Source: Planctomycetaceae bacterium (GTDB lineage: Bacteria; Planctomycetota; Phycisphaerae; Phycisphaerales; SM1A02). From it: a stretch of DNA of 35,628 bases. A model generated the notes under the pieces. It ran no database searches, was not told the DNA's origin, and saw only the letters and a program-made list of their open reading frames with translations. Made by a program: the position numbers and the translations under genes. Where the stretch lies: NCBI GenBank assembly GCA_947480055.1, contig CANKBX010000007.1, positions 1 through 35,628 of the forward strand. Direction: 5' to 3'. Of the stretch, positions 1 through 6,823 are shown in pieces. How positions within the stretch are numbered: position 1 is the stretch's first letter; the number at the start of each line of letters is the position of its first letter.

Positions 1-669
1 GGACACGACGGCAGCAAAGTTGAAATTCACAATCCCGCGGACTTGCCCGACATGAGCCAAGTCTTGGCCATCGAGGAGCCCATTGTAAAAATTGAAATTA
101 TTTGTCCCAATGAAAATATCGGCGACTTGATGAAACTCAGCGACTCGCGCCGTGGCGTGTTCAAGACCCAGCGCTATCTCAGCGACACCCGCCAGATTCT
201 GGACTACGAGTTGCCGCTGGCGGAAATTATTTATGACTTCTACGACAAGCTCAAAAGCATCACCCGCGGCTATGGAACCATGGACTACGAGGTCATTGGC
301 TTCCGCGCCAATGATTTGGTGAAGGTGAACGTGCTGGTCAACGGCGAAGTGGTCGAAGCATTGAGCTTGATCACGCACAAATCCACCGCCGAATATCGCA
401 GCCGCATCATCTTGGAAAAACTCAAGAAGCAAATTGATCGCCATCAATTCGAGATTCCGCTTCAGGCCGCCATCGGTGGCCGCATTATCGCGCGCGAGTC
501 CATCAAGGCGCTGCGCAAAAACGTTTTGGCCAAGTGCTACGGCGGCGATATCAGCCGCAAGCGTAAATTGCTGGAAAAGCAAAAGCGCGGCAAAAAGCGC
601 ATGAAAACCATCGGAATGGTCAGCATTCCACAAGAAGCCTTCATGGCCATTCTTGACCAAGGCGATTGA
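1..669 (+). CDS. lepA: Elongation factor 4 (LepA), C-terminal part
   Basis: LepA is a ribosome-associated translational GTPase that remodels or back-translocates ribosomes. Only the C-terminal 222 residues are present; the frame is open to base 1, so the gene starts outside the window and the track's ATG at 43 is internal. The sequence shows the EF-G-V-like and LepA-specific C-terminal domains: 'GVFKTQRYL', 'LPLAEIIYDFYDKLKS', 'RGYGTMDYE' and the hallmark tail 'KCYGGDISRKRKLLEKQKRG' with 'KKRMKTIGMVSIPQEAF'. It ends normally for the family with AFMAILDQGD. The GTPase domain cannot be judged. Identification is firm. Confidence 0.97.
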   Translation, partial: GHDGSKVEIHNPADLPDMSQVLAIEEPIVKIEIICPNENIGDLMKLSDSRRGVFKTQRYLSDTRQILDYELPLAEIIYDFYDKLKSITRGYGTMDYEVIGFRANDLVKVNVLVNGEVVEALSLITHKSTAEYRSRIILEKLKKQIDRHQFEIPLQAAIGGRIIARESIKALRKNVLAKCYGGDISRKRKLLEKQKRGKKRMKTIGMVSIPQEAFMAILDQGD

Positions 670-782
670 GCCACCGCTTCTTTGCCTGTTCAAACTCCCG
701 GTGAATTCGCGATCATTTTCCGTGGCGATTGTCCTTGAAGTTGACGTATGAATGCCCGCCAAACACTTTCGCCCCGCGGCGC

Positions 783-788
783 TAAACT
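783..788 (+). promoter_or_regulatory. Probable -10 box of the ompH-like gene, leaderless arrangement
   Basis: TAAACT lies 6 bases before the ATG at 795. No convincing -35 is visible at 16-18 bases. There is no Shine-Dalgarno sequence between this hexamer and the start, which suggests a leaderless mRNA. The same hexamer precedes lipB and rpmA. Confidence 0.5.
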
Positions 789-794
789 GACCAA

Positions 795-1511
795 ATGAAA
801 AAAATTGAACGCATCGCTCTTTGTCTCACCATTCTCACCGTCGCATGGCTTTTGATTGGTCGTCCCGGGCCGGACTCAAGCGCCAACGCGCGCGCGGTGA
901 ACATGGCGGACCTTGGTCCCGCTCAAAATATTTTGCTTGAAAGCAAAGATGGCGTGCTCACATTGCGCAACGAGGCCAATCATCTTGCATTTGGCGATCA
1001 ACCCACTTCGCGCGTCTGGAGCATTGCCGCGGTGCATTTGGACAAGGTGCTTAAAAAAATGTTGACCAACGAGCGCTTTGTTGAGGAGAGAAATCAATTT
1101 GACGAAGCCGCCAAAAAACAGAACGCGGACTTTGAGCGTCAAATGGAGGAGATCAAAGCCAAGTACGGCGAAATGCCCAAAGACAATCCCGACTTGGCCA
1201 AGGGCAAGGAAGAAATGCAATCCTTGTATACGCGTTATCAAAAATGGAACGAAGGTGTGAGCGGTTCCCAAAGCAAACTCATGGCGGGACAAGTGGAATC
1301 GGCGTACAAAGAACTGGTGACGGCGGTTGACGTGGTGGCAGACCGCCAAAAAATAGATGTGGTCTATCGCTTTATTCCAGCGGCGGTTCCCTTTGAAACC
1401 TCGCAATTGGGCGACACCATGCTGCAAGTTCAGGCGCGCACATTCTTGCGCGCGCCGGAATCATTGGACATCACCGCCGATGTTATGAAGGAACTTGGCC
1501 TGAAAGATTGA
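795..1511 (+). CDS. OmpH/Skp-like periplasmic protein
   Basis: The 238-residue product starts with a basic n-region and a hydrophobic stretch (residues about 8-22, 'ALCLTILTVAWLLIG'), consistent with export or membrane anchoring. After a segment with 'VWSIAAVHLDKVLKKML', residues about 90-180 are charged and helical ('FVEERNQFDEAAKKQNADFERQ'), as in the coiled-coil tentacles of Skp/OmpH chaperones. A conserved-looking C-terminal part follows ('VVADRQKIDVVYRFIP'). Skp-family proteins hold outer-membrane proteins in the periplasm, and lpxA nearby fits an envelope theme. The family call rests on overall pattern, so specific function is uncertain. Its last 29 bases overlap the 3' end of lipB, which converges on it. 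Confidence 0.65.
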   Translation: MKKIERIALCLTILTVAWLLIGRPGPDSSANARAVNMADLGPAQNILLESKDGVLTLRNEANHLAFGDQPTSRVWSIAAVHLDKVLKKMLTNERFVEERNQFDEAAKKQNADFERQMEEIKAKYGEMPKDNPDLAKGKEEMQSLYTRYQKWNEGVSGSQSKLMAGQVESAYKELVTAVDVVADRQKIDVVYRFIPAAVPFETSQLGDTMLQVQARTFLRAPESLDITADVMKELGLKD

Positions 1512-2196
1512 TGGTCGCGGCCACATGGGTGGCGACAGCCTGGGATAATTTTTGCGCCAATGTGGCTTTGACATGCTCCATCGAGGGACATTTTTCCCCA
1601 AGGCATTCACGCATGCTTGTCACGCCGCGCTCTATGAGTCCGCACGGCACAATCAAATTGAACGCGTCAAGATCTGGATTCACATTCAGAGCGAGTCCAT
1701 GCATGCACACCCATCGACTCACGCGCACGCCCATGGCGCATATTTTAAAATCGCCTGGCTGATCCTTGGTGCGCACCCAAACTCCAGTCGCCTTTGCATC
1801 GCGGTGCGCGGCCACGCCCATGTCCGCCAACACTTCAATCACCGTCTCCTCCAGCAAGCGCATGTAGCCATGAATGCGCAAACCCATGCGCTCCAAATCA
1901 AGAATGGGATACGCCACCAATTGACCAGGTCCATGCCAAGTCACATCGCCGCCACGGTCGGTCTCCACGCACTCAACACCAAGCTGCGCCAAGCGCTGGG
2001 GCGACACCAAAACATTTTTCGACGCATCAGGTCTACGACTCACAGTGATCACCTGCGGATCGTGTTCCACCAAAAGCAGCTGCATTTGCCCGCGATTTTC
2101 CCGTGCCGCAACAACCTCCGCGTGGGCGGCGCGCTGCAACTCAAGCGCACACGCGTAGGACATTCTTCCAAGATCTTTCACTTGCAGCAATTGCAT
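1483..2196 (-). CDS. lipB: Octanoyltransferase LipB
   Basis: LipB moves octanoate from acyl-carrier protein to lipoyl domains of 2-oxoacid dehydrogenases and the glycine-cleavage H protein; LipA then inserts sulfur. The 237-residue product has the family motif 'RGGDVTWHGPGQLVAYPILD' at about 81-100. It also has the catalytic lysine region 'KICAMGVRVSRW' (K151), 'HGLALNVNPDL', and the acyl-thioester cysteine in 'LIVPCGL' (C185), followed by 'GVTSM'. All expected catalytic residues are present and the length is normal. No lipA is visible in the window. The start is backed by a -10-like TAAACT nine bases upstream. The gene diverges from lpxA and converges on the ompH-like gene. Confidence 0.96.
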   Translation of the reverse strand: MQLLQVKDLGRMSYACALELQRAAHAEVVAARENRGQMQLLLVEHDPQVITVSRRPDASKNVLVSPQRLAQLGVECVETDRGGDVTWHGPGQLVAYPILDLERMGLRIHGYMRLLEETVIEVLADMGVAAHRDAKATGVWVRTKDQPGDFKICAMGVRVSRWVCMHGLALNVNPDLDAFNLIVPCGLIERGVTSMRECLGEKCPSMEHVKATLAQKLSQAVATHVAATINLSGQVPS

Positions 2197-2205
2197 TGAA
2201 ATTCA

Positions 2206-2236
2206 AGTTTACGCTGCCAAAGCCCGCGACTGGCAA
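2206..2236 (-). promoter_or_regulatory. Promoter of lipB
   Basis: On the reverse strand, TTGCCA (2236-2231) and TAAACT (2211-2206) are 19 bases apart, and the -10 ends nine bases before the lipB ATG. The element interleaves with the lpxA promoter on the other strand. Confidence 0.45.
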
Positions 2237-2242
2237 TACAAT
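2214..2242 (+). promoter_or_regulatory. Promoter of lpxA, leaderless type
   Basis: CTGCCA (2214-2219), a 17-base spacer and TACAAT (2237-2242, five of six matches to TATAAT) precede the lpxA ATG at 2250 by only seven bases. Transcription would begin at or just before the start codon, and there is no Shine-Dalgarno sequence. Confidence 0.55.
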
Positions 2243-2249
2243 CCGAAAC

Positions 2250-3077
2250 ATGTCCAAGGTGCATTCTTCCGCGATTTTAACTGGCGATGTTCAAATTGCC
2301 GACGGCGCGCAAGTGGGTCCATTCTGTGTGCTTGATGGAACCATGGGGCCCATCACCATCGGCCCTGGCACGCGGCTGATGCACCAAGTTTCCATGCAAG
2401 GACCTTTGACTGTTGGCGAGCGCAATCGATTTTATCCAGGTTGCTCCGTTGGATATCCGCCGCAAGATTTGGGCTTTGATCCCGACAAGGCCGGAGCTGG
2501 TTGCGTGATTGGCAACGACAACACCTTGCGCGAATCCGTGAGCATTCACCGCGCGAAAATGGAATTGCCCACTCGCATTGGTGATAAAAATTATCTCATG
2601 GTGAACGCGCATGTCGCCCACGATTGCATCATTGGCAACAAATGCATTTTCGCCAACAACGCATCCGTGGGTGGCCATGTGGAGGTTCAAGACAATGTGA
2701 TCTTTGGTGGCGTGGCCACAGTGCATCAGTTTGTGCGCGTGGGCCGCGGTGCTTTCCTGGGCGGATTGGCTGGATTAAGCACGGATTTGCCGCCGTTTTT
2801 CATGCTGACAGCCACCAATGTCGCTGGCAGTTTGAATTTAGTTGGCATGCGCCGAAGTGGAATGCAGCGCGCCGACATTGACACCGTGCGCTGGATATTT
2901 GATGTGATTCAAAAACGAAAACTCTCACGACCCAATGTGCTTCTTGCGTTGGCGCAGCGACAAGGTGATCCCATCGTGGATGAATATGTCCGCTTCATCG
3001 AAGCTGCGAAGCGGCCAATCACACCAAACACTGGAAGCGTGTTGCGCGGCGCGTCCAAAGTGGCCGCGGCTGAATAA
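2250..3077 (+). CDS. lpxA: UDP-N-acetylglucosamine acyltransferase LpxA
   Basis: LpxA performs the first step of lipid A synthesis, transferring a 3-hydroxyacyl chain from ACP to UDP-GlcNAc in the cytoplasm. I chose ATG 2250 (275 residues) over the track's 2103: it gives the canonical family start ('MSKVHSSAILTGDVQIADGA') and follows a good promoter by seven bases. The N-terminal two thirds are left-handed beta-helix hexapeptide repeats. The catalytic region 'VNAHVAHDC' has the active-site histidine at 124 and its companion at 121. 'GLSTDLPPFFM' and 'NLVGMRRSGM' are family motifs, and the C-terminal helical domain follows. The next gene starts immediately after the stop (TAAATG). The presence of LpxA implies a lipid A outer membrane. 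Confidence 0.96.
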   Translation: MSKVHSSAILTGDVQIADGAQVGPFCVLDGTMGPITIGPGTRLMHQVSMQGPLTVGERNRFYPGCSVGYPPQDLGFDPDKAGAGCVIGNDNTLRESVSIHRAKMELPTRIGDKNYLMVNAHVAHDCIIGNKCIFANNASVGGHVEVQDNVIFGGVATVHQFVRVGRGAFLGGLAGLSTDLPPFFMLTATNVAGSLNLVGMRRSGMQRADIDTVRWIFDVIQKRKLSRPNVLLALAQRQGDPIVDEYVRFIEAAKRPITPNTGSVLRGASKVAAAE

Positions 3078-3950
3078 ATGCATCCACCCATTCGCATCCG
3101 TATTTTAGCCAGCGGTAGCCAAGGCAATGCCGCAATTGTTTCGCTTCGACCAAGCGATGCGGCGCCCATGCATGTGATTATTGATTTGGGTTTGTCGCCG
3201 CGCAAATTATGCGGCGCGCTTGCCGTGGAAAATATCAAGCCGAATGAAATTGCCGCCATTCTTTTAACCCACGCGGATTCAGACCACCTGCACAGCGGAT
3301 GGGCGCGGCGATGGCCATTTGAACACGCCAAAGTGATCGCGCGCAAAACCCACCATCGCGCGATCGCCAACGCCGGGATTCAACCCAGGCACATGCTCGA
3401 CGCGGAGGCTGATTCTTTCAACTTTTTCCCGCAAATTACGCCTATTGCCTTGCCGCATGACAAGGCTGGCTCGACCGGGTTTCGCATTTGCATAGATGGC
3501 TCCACGCTGGGTTGGGCCACCGATTTGGGTCGAATGTCCAGCGACGCGCTTGCATTTTTTACAGGCGTGGACGCGCTGTGCATAGAAAGCAACTACGACT
3601 TGCAACTGCAGCGGCGTTCATCGCGGCCGGATTTCTTGAAGGAGCGCATCATGGGAGGTCACGGCCATCTTTCCAACGCGGAAACTTTGCAGGCGGTGCT
3701 TCATATTCATGGTCAGCGCGCGCTGCGCCACATTGTGCTGCTTCATCTTTCTTCGCAGTGCAACTCGCAGGAGTTGGTGCGCGAGTTGTGGAATACGCAC
3801 GCGCCAGAACTTGCCGGCAATATGCAAGTGGCCACGCAAACGCTTCCGCTGCCGTGGGTTTGCGTGGGGCAGCCGCGCTACTGTAATTGGAGCGAGTCAC
3901 TGTTTGCGGCGCACCATTCATCTTTTAATTCAAGCTGCGCCGGACAATAA
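3078..3950 (+). CDS. Metallo-beta-lactamase-fold hydrolase, WalJ/YycJ-like
   Basis: The 290-residue product has the order of a WalJ/YycJ-type metallo-hydrolase. It opens with 'RILASGSQGNAAIV' and 'VIIDLGLSPRKL', then the metal motif 'LLTHADSDHLHSG' (residues about 62-74). 'GWATDLGRMSSDALAF', 'VDALCIESNYD', 'GGHGHLSNAET' and 'IVLLHLSSQCN' follow. Members are cytoplasmic nucleases or phosphodiesterases tied to DNA or cell-wall control; the substrate here is unknown. The motif reads HxDxDH rather than the usual HxHxDH, so one metal ligand differs. The ATG directly abuts the lpxA stop, suggesting translational coupling. The last 20 or so residues are low-complexity. Confidence 0.8.
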   Translation: MHPPIRIRILASGSQGNAAIVSLRPSDAAPMHVIIDLGLSPRKLCGALAVENIKPNEIAAILLTHADSDHLHSGWARRWPFEHAKVIARKTHHRAIANAGIQPRHMLDAEADSFNFFPQITPIALPHDKAGSTGFRICIDGSTLGWATDLGRMSSDALAFFTGVDALCIESNYDLQLQRRSSRPDFLKERIMGGHGHLSNAETLQAVLHIHGQRALRHIVLLHLSSQCNSQELVRELWNTHAPELAGNMQVATQTLPLPWVCVGQPRYCNWSESLFAAHHSSFNSSCAGQ

Positions 3951-4068
3951 AAACCAACGCTCACTTTCATCGCCAAAGCCGATTCATTTCGTGCGCTAGT
4001 GCTCAAAATCAAGCAAATCACGCTGCCGCCCGAAGCACCGCCGCCTTCGCTACGCTGCGAAGTCCTTC

Positions 4069-5985
4069 ATGAGCGACTTCATTGGACATCACTGTGGCGT
4101 GGCCTTGGTGCGCTTAAAAAAACCGCTGGCGGAATTGCAACGCATTCACGGCGACCCACTGTGGGGGCTTCGAAAATTATATTTGCTGATGGAGAAGCAA
4201 CACAACCGCGGACAAGATGGCGCCGGAATTGCCAGCGTGAAATTTGAAACCGCCGCGGGCGAGCCATTTCTTTCACGACTTCGCAACAGCAAGCGCAGTC
4301 CAATTGAGCGGCTCTTTGACGCGGCGCTTGGACCCGCGACAAAAATTTCCGAACATGATCTGCGCAATATGGATCCGCTTGAACTCAAGCGTCGCATTCC
4401 AATGTTGGGCGAAGTCATGCTTGGGCATCTTCGCTACGGAACATTCGGTGGTCGCGGAGAAAATGTGTGCCACCCGTATGTCCGCCGCTCCAATGTCGCC
4501 AGTCGAAATCTGGCCATCGCCGGCAACTTCAACTTGACCAACGCCACGGAATTATTTCAAACGCTCGCGGCTTATGGACTCAACCCCGTGGGCGACACAG
4601 ATACGGGTGTTGTGCTTGAAAAAATAGGCCATTTTCTAGATGTGGAGCACGACCAATTGCGCGCCAGTGTGGGTCCGGGCAGTTTGAAAAACTTGGACGG
4701 CGTTGAACTTGCTCACGCCGTGGCGCAGGAGCTGAATCTCACGCGCGTTCTTACAAAAGCCACCGCCGACTTTGACGGCGGATATGTGTTCGTTGGTTTG
4801 CTCGGTCATGGCGACTGCTTTGTCTGCCGCGATCCCAACGGAATTCGCCCCGTCTTTATTTTGGAAACCGATGATGTGGTGGCGGCCGCAAGCGAACGCG
4901 CCGCGCTCACCACCGTCTTTGATGTCGAGCCTGAATCCGTGAAGGCGCTTGAACCAGGACACGCCCTGATTGTGCGCCGAGATGGCGCGGTGATCCACGA
5001 ACAATTTTGCCAACCCGCCGAACGTTTGGAATGTTCCTTTGAGCGGATTTATTTCAGCCGCGGCAACGACCCTGATATTTACAACGAGCGCAAGCAACTT
5101 GGCCGTAATTTGACCGAACCCGTTCTGCAACAAACTGGCGCGGACTTTTCCAAAATTGTTTTTGGCTTCATTCCAAACACCAGCGAGCCCGCGTTCTTGG
5201 GCCTGGTCAAAGAGGTTGAGCAACACATCCACAAGCGTGAAATAGCCGCTTTAACAGGCAAATTACGCGCGGGCACGCTTACGGAACTCGATCTAGAAAA
5301 CTCGATTGGCATGCTGCCGCGCGTGGAAAAAGTTGCGCACAAGGATCAACGCCTGCGCACTTTTATTACCCACGACGCGGCGCGCCGAGATTTGGTCACG
5401 CACATTTACGACGTCACACGCGGCGTGGTCGGTCCAGGCGACACGCTTGTCATGGTGGACGACTCCATTGTTCGCGGAACAACGTTGCGCGACTCCATCA
5501 TCACAATGCTGGCGCGCCTTAAGCCCGCGCGCATTGTCATTGCAAGTTCAGCGCCGCCTATTTGCTATCCAGATTGTTATGGAATTGACATGAGCCAACT
5601 TGGAAAGTTCATCGCCTTTGAGGCGGCGGTTGGTGTGATCCGTGATCGCGGCGACGAAAAACTTTTCGCCGAGATTGAAACGCTCTGCCAAGAGCAAGCG
5701 CATCTTCCCGCGGCGCAAATGAAAAACCATGTGCGGCGTATTTATGACTCAGTCACCCACGAGCAACTTTGCGCGCGCATTTCGCAACTGATCCGTCCCG
5801 CTGGCCTGGCTTGGAAAGGCCAACTCGATGTGGTCTATCAACGAATCGAAGGGCTCACCCAAGCCATGCCAAACCACCGTGGAATTTGGTACTTCAACGG
5901 CGAATATCCCACTCCTGGCGGGCTTCGGGTGCTGAATACGGCGTACCTGAATTGGCGTAAAAACTCTGAAAAACGGGCATATTAA
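4069..5985 (+). CDS. Amidophosphoribosyltransferase-like protein (PurF homologue, long type)
   Basis: PurF makes phosphoribosylamine from PRPP and glutamine, the first step of purine synthesis. The 638-residue protein is longer than classical PurF (about 470-510). It resembles the Bacteroidetes/PVC form beginning 'MSDxIxHxCG': here Cys9 lies after 'MSDFIGHH', so an 8-residue propeptide must be removed to expose the N-terminal nucleophile. The glutaminase domain shows 'MEKQHNRGQDGAGIAS', 'GHLRYGTFGG', 'IAGNFNLTN' and 'DTDTGVVLEKIG'. 'FVCRDPNGIRPVF' leads towards the transferase domain, which has the PRPP loop 'LVMVDDSIVRGTTLRDSI' and 'YPDCYGIDMSQLGKFIAFEA'. The C-terminal 100 residues extend beyond the classical enzyme. 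No other purine genes are adjacent. It could be the sole PurF or a paralogue. Confidence 0.85.
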   Translation: MSDFIGHHCGVALVRLKKPLAELQRIHGDPLWGLRKLYLLMEKQHNRGQDGAGIASVKFETAAGEPFLSRLRNSKRSPIERLFDAALGPATKISEHDLRNMDPLELKRRIPMLGEVMLGHLRYGTFGGRGENVCHPYVRRSNVASRNLAIAGNFNLTNATELFQTLAAYGLNPVGDTDTGVVLEKIGHFLDVEHDQLRASVGPGSLKNLDGVELAHAVAQELNLTRVLTKATADFDGGYVFVGLLGHGDCFVCRDPNGIRPVFILETDDVVAAASERAALTTVFDVEPESVKALEPGHALIVRRDGAVIHEQFCQPAERLECSFERIYFSRGNDPDIYNERKQLGRNLTEPVLQQTGADFSKIVFGFIPNTSEPAFLGLVKEVEQHIHKREIAALTGKLRAGTLTELDLENSIGMLPRVEKVAHKDQRLRTFITHDAARRDLVTHIYDVTRGVVGPGDTLVMVDDSIVRGTTLRDSIITMLARLKPARIVIASSAPPICYPDCYGIDMSQLGKFIAFEAAVGVIRDRGDEKLFAEIETLCQEQAHLPAAQMKNHVRRIYDSVTHEQLCARISQLIRPAGLAWKGQLDVVYQRIEGLTQAMPNHRGIWYFNGEYPTPGGLRVLNTAYLNWRKNSEKRAY

Positions 5986-6051
5986 AGCAAATTGGCCGCG
6001 CCACGGTTATGCACACAGCCGCACAACCAAACGGGAAATTTCACGGTGAAC

Positions 6052-6080
6052 TTGACCAACGAGGCGATTTAGAGTCTACT
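6052..6080 (+). promoter_or_regulatory. Promoter of rpsD
   Basis: TTGACC (6052-6057, five of six) and TCTACT (6075-6080) are separated by 17 bases. Initiation would fall near 6087, giving a leader of about 55 bases. rpsD therefore appears to be transcribed on its own, not from an rpsM-rpsK-rpsD-rpoA operon. Confidence 0.6.
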
Positions 6081-6090
6081 AGTCGACTCG

Positions 6091-6116
6091 CTGCAGTGCG
6101 ACGAATCGCACAGCAG
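6091..6116 (+). promoter_or_regulatory. Structured leader hairpin of rpsD mRNA
   Basis: CTGCAGTGCGA and TCGCACAGCAG pair around a CGAA tetraloop: six pairs, one A/A mismatch, then four pairs. It sits at the very 5' end of the predicted transcript. A second small hairpin (CTCT-TTC-AGAG, 6125-6135) covers part of the Shine-Dalgarno sequence AGAGG (6132-6136), five bases before the ATG. S4 represses its own translation through a leader structure in other bacteria; that this leader is an S4 target is inference. Confidence 0.5.
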
Positions 6117-6141
6117 TTTCAAGGCTCTTTCAGAGGCACAG

Positions 6142-6741
6142 ATGGCTCGCTATACAGGTCCAAAAGTTAAACTTTCACGTCGCGTCGGCGTTCCAATTGC
6201 GGATATCCCGAAGCACACCGCAAAGCGGCAGCTCACCTCCAACGGCATGCACGGTTTCCGTGGCAAGCGCCCGAAGCCTTACGGCATTCGTAAAGATGAG
6301 AAGCAAAAGTTGCGCTACCACTACGGCGTGCTTGAAAAGCAATTCCGCCATGTGTTGGCAAACGCTGGTCGAACCACTGGCAACACCGGTGAAGTGCTCA
6401 TGCAACTTCTGGAACGTCGCTTGGATAATCTCCTGCGCCGCGCTGGTTTTGCCCGCACTATTTGGGCGGCTCGTCAACTTGTTGCTCACGGTCACGTCAA
6501 AGTGAACGGCGAGAAGGTTGATCGTCCAAGTTATCTGGTTGAAATTGGCCACGAAATCACAATGCGAGAAGGCACGCACAAACTTGTTCGCGAGAACATG
6601 GAAAGCATGTCCAGTCACAATGTGCCAGGTTGGCTTGAAGTGAATCCTGCCCAGTTGTCCGCCAAGGTCACAAGCCTTCCGACTTCCGATCAGATTCCAT
6701 TTGACGTCAACACCAATCTGATCATTGAGTTTTATCGCTAA
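6142..6741 (+). CDS. rpsD: 30S ribosomal protein S4
   Basis: S4 is a primary 16S rRNA-binding protein that starts assembly of the 30S body. The 199-residue product begins 'MARYTGPKVKLSRRVGVPI' and lacks the N-terminal zinc cysteines, so it is the C-minus form. The S4 RNA-binding motif is at about 90-155 ('LERRLDNLLRRAGFARTIWA', 'ARQLVAHGHVKVNGEKVDRP'). It ends 'FDVNTNLIIEFYR', as usual for the family. It has its own promoter, a structured leader and a strong terminator, so it is a single-gene unit. Identification is firm. Confidence 0.98.
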   Translation: MARYTGPKVKLSRRVGVPIADIPKHTAKRQLTSNGMHGFRGKRPKPYGIRKDEKQKLRYHYGVLEKQFRHVLANAGRTTGNTGEVLMQLLERRLDNLLRRAGFARTIWAARQLVAHGHVKVNGEKVDRPSYLVEIGHEITMREGTHKLVRENMESMSSHNVPGWLEVNPAQLSAKVTSLPTSDQIPFDVNTNLIIEFYR

Positions 6742-6747
6742 TATTTG

Positions 6748-6805
6748 AACCTTCGGGTCTTTGGTTGCCAATTTGGTCGCCAAAGACTCGAGGGTTCTTT
6801 CTTTT
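6748..6805 (+). terminator. Intrinsic terminator after rpsD
   Basis: AACCTTCGGGTCTTTGG (6748-6764) pairs with CCAAAGACTCGAGGGTT (6780-6796): 17 uninterrupted pairs, two of them G-U, followed by TTCTTTCTTTT. It begins seven bases after the rpsD stop. It lies inside the track's N-terminal extension of the next ORF, which argues against that upstream start. Confidence 0.85.
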
Positions 6806-6823
6806 CCCGCTTGGAGAATTCAC

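Noticed and set aside
1552-2199. 215-residue forward ORF opposite lipB
   Set aside because: It is an antisense shadow of lipB with a His/Arg-rich composition and no family features. Similar long antisense ORFs opposite ileS (10604-11479), PurF, rpsD and mutS are also shadows caused by the codon bias of the genome.
6072-6089. GAGTC...GACTC inverted repeat as an RNA hairpin of the rpsD leader
   Set aside because: It overlaps the predicted -10 box and lies mostly upstream of the likely transcription start. It could be an operator but is too weak to call.
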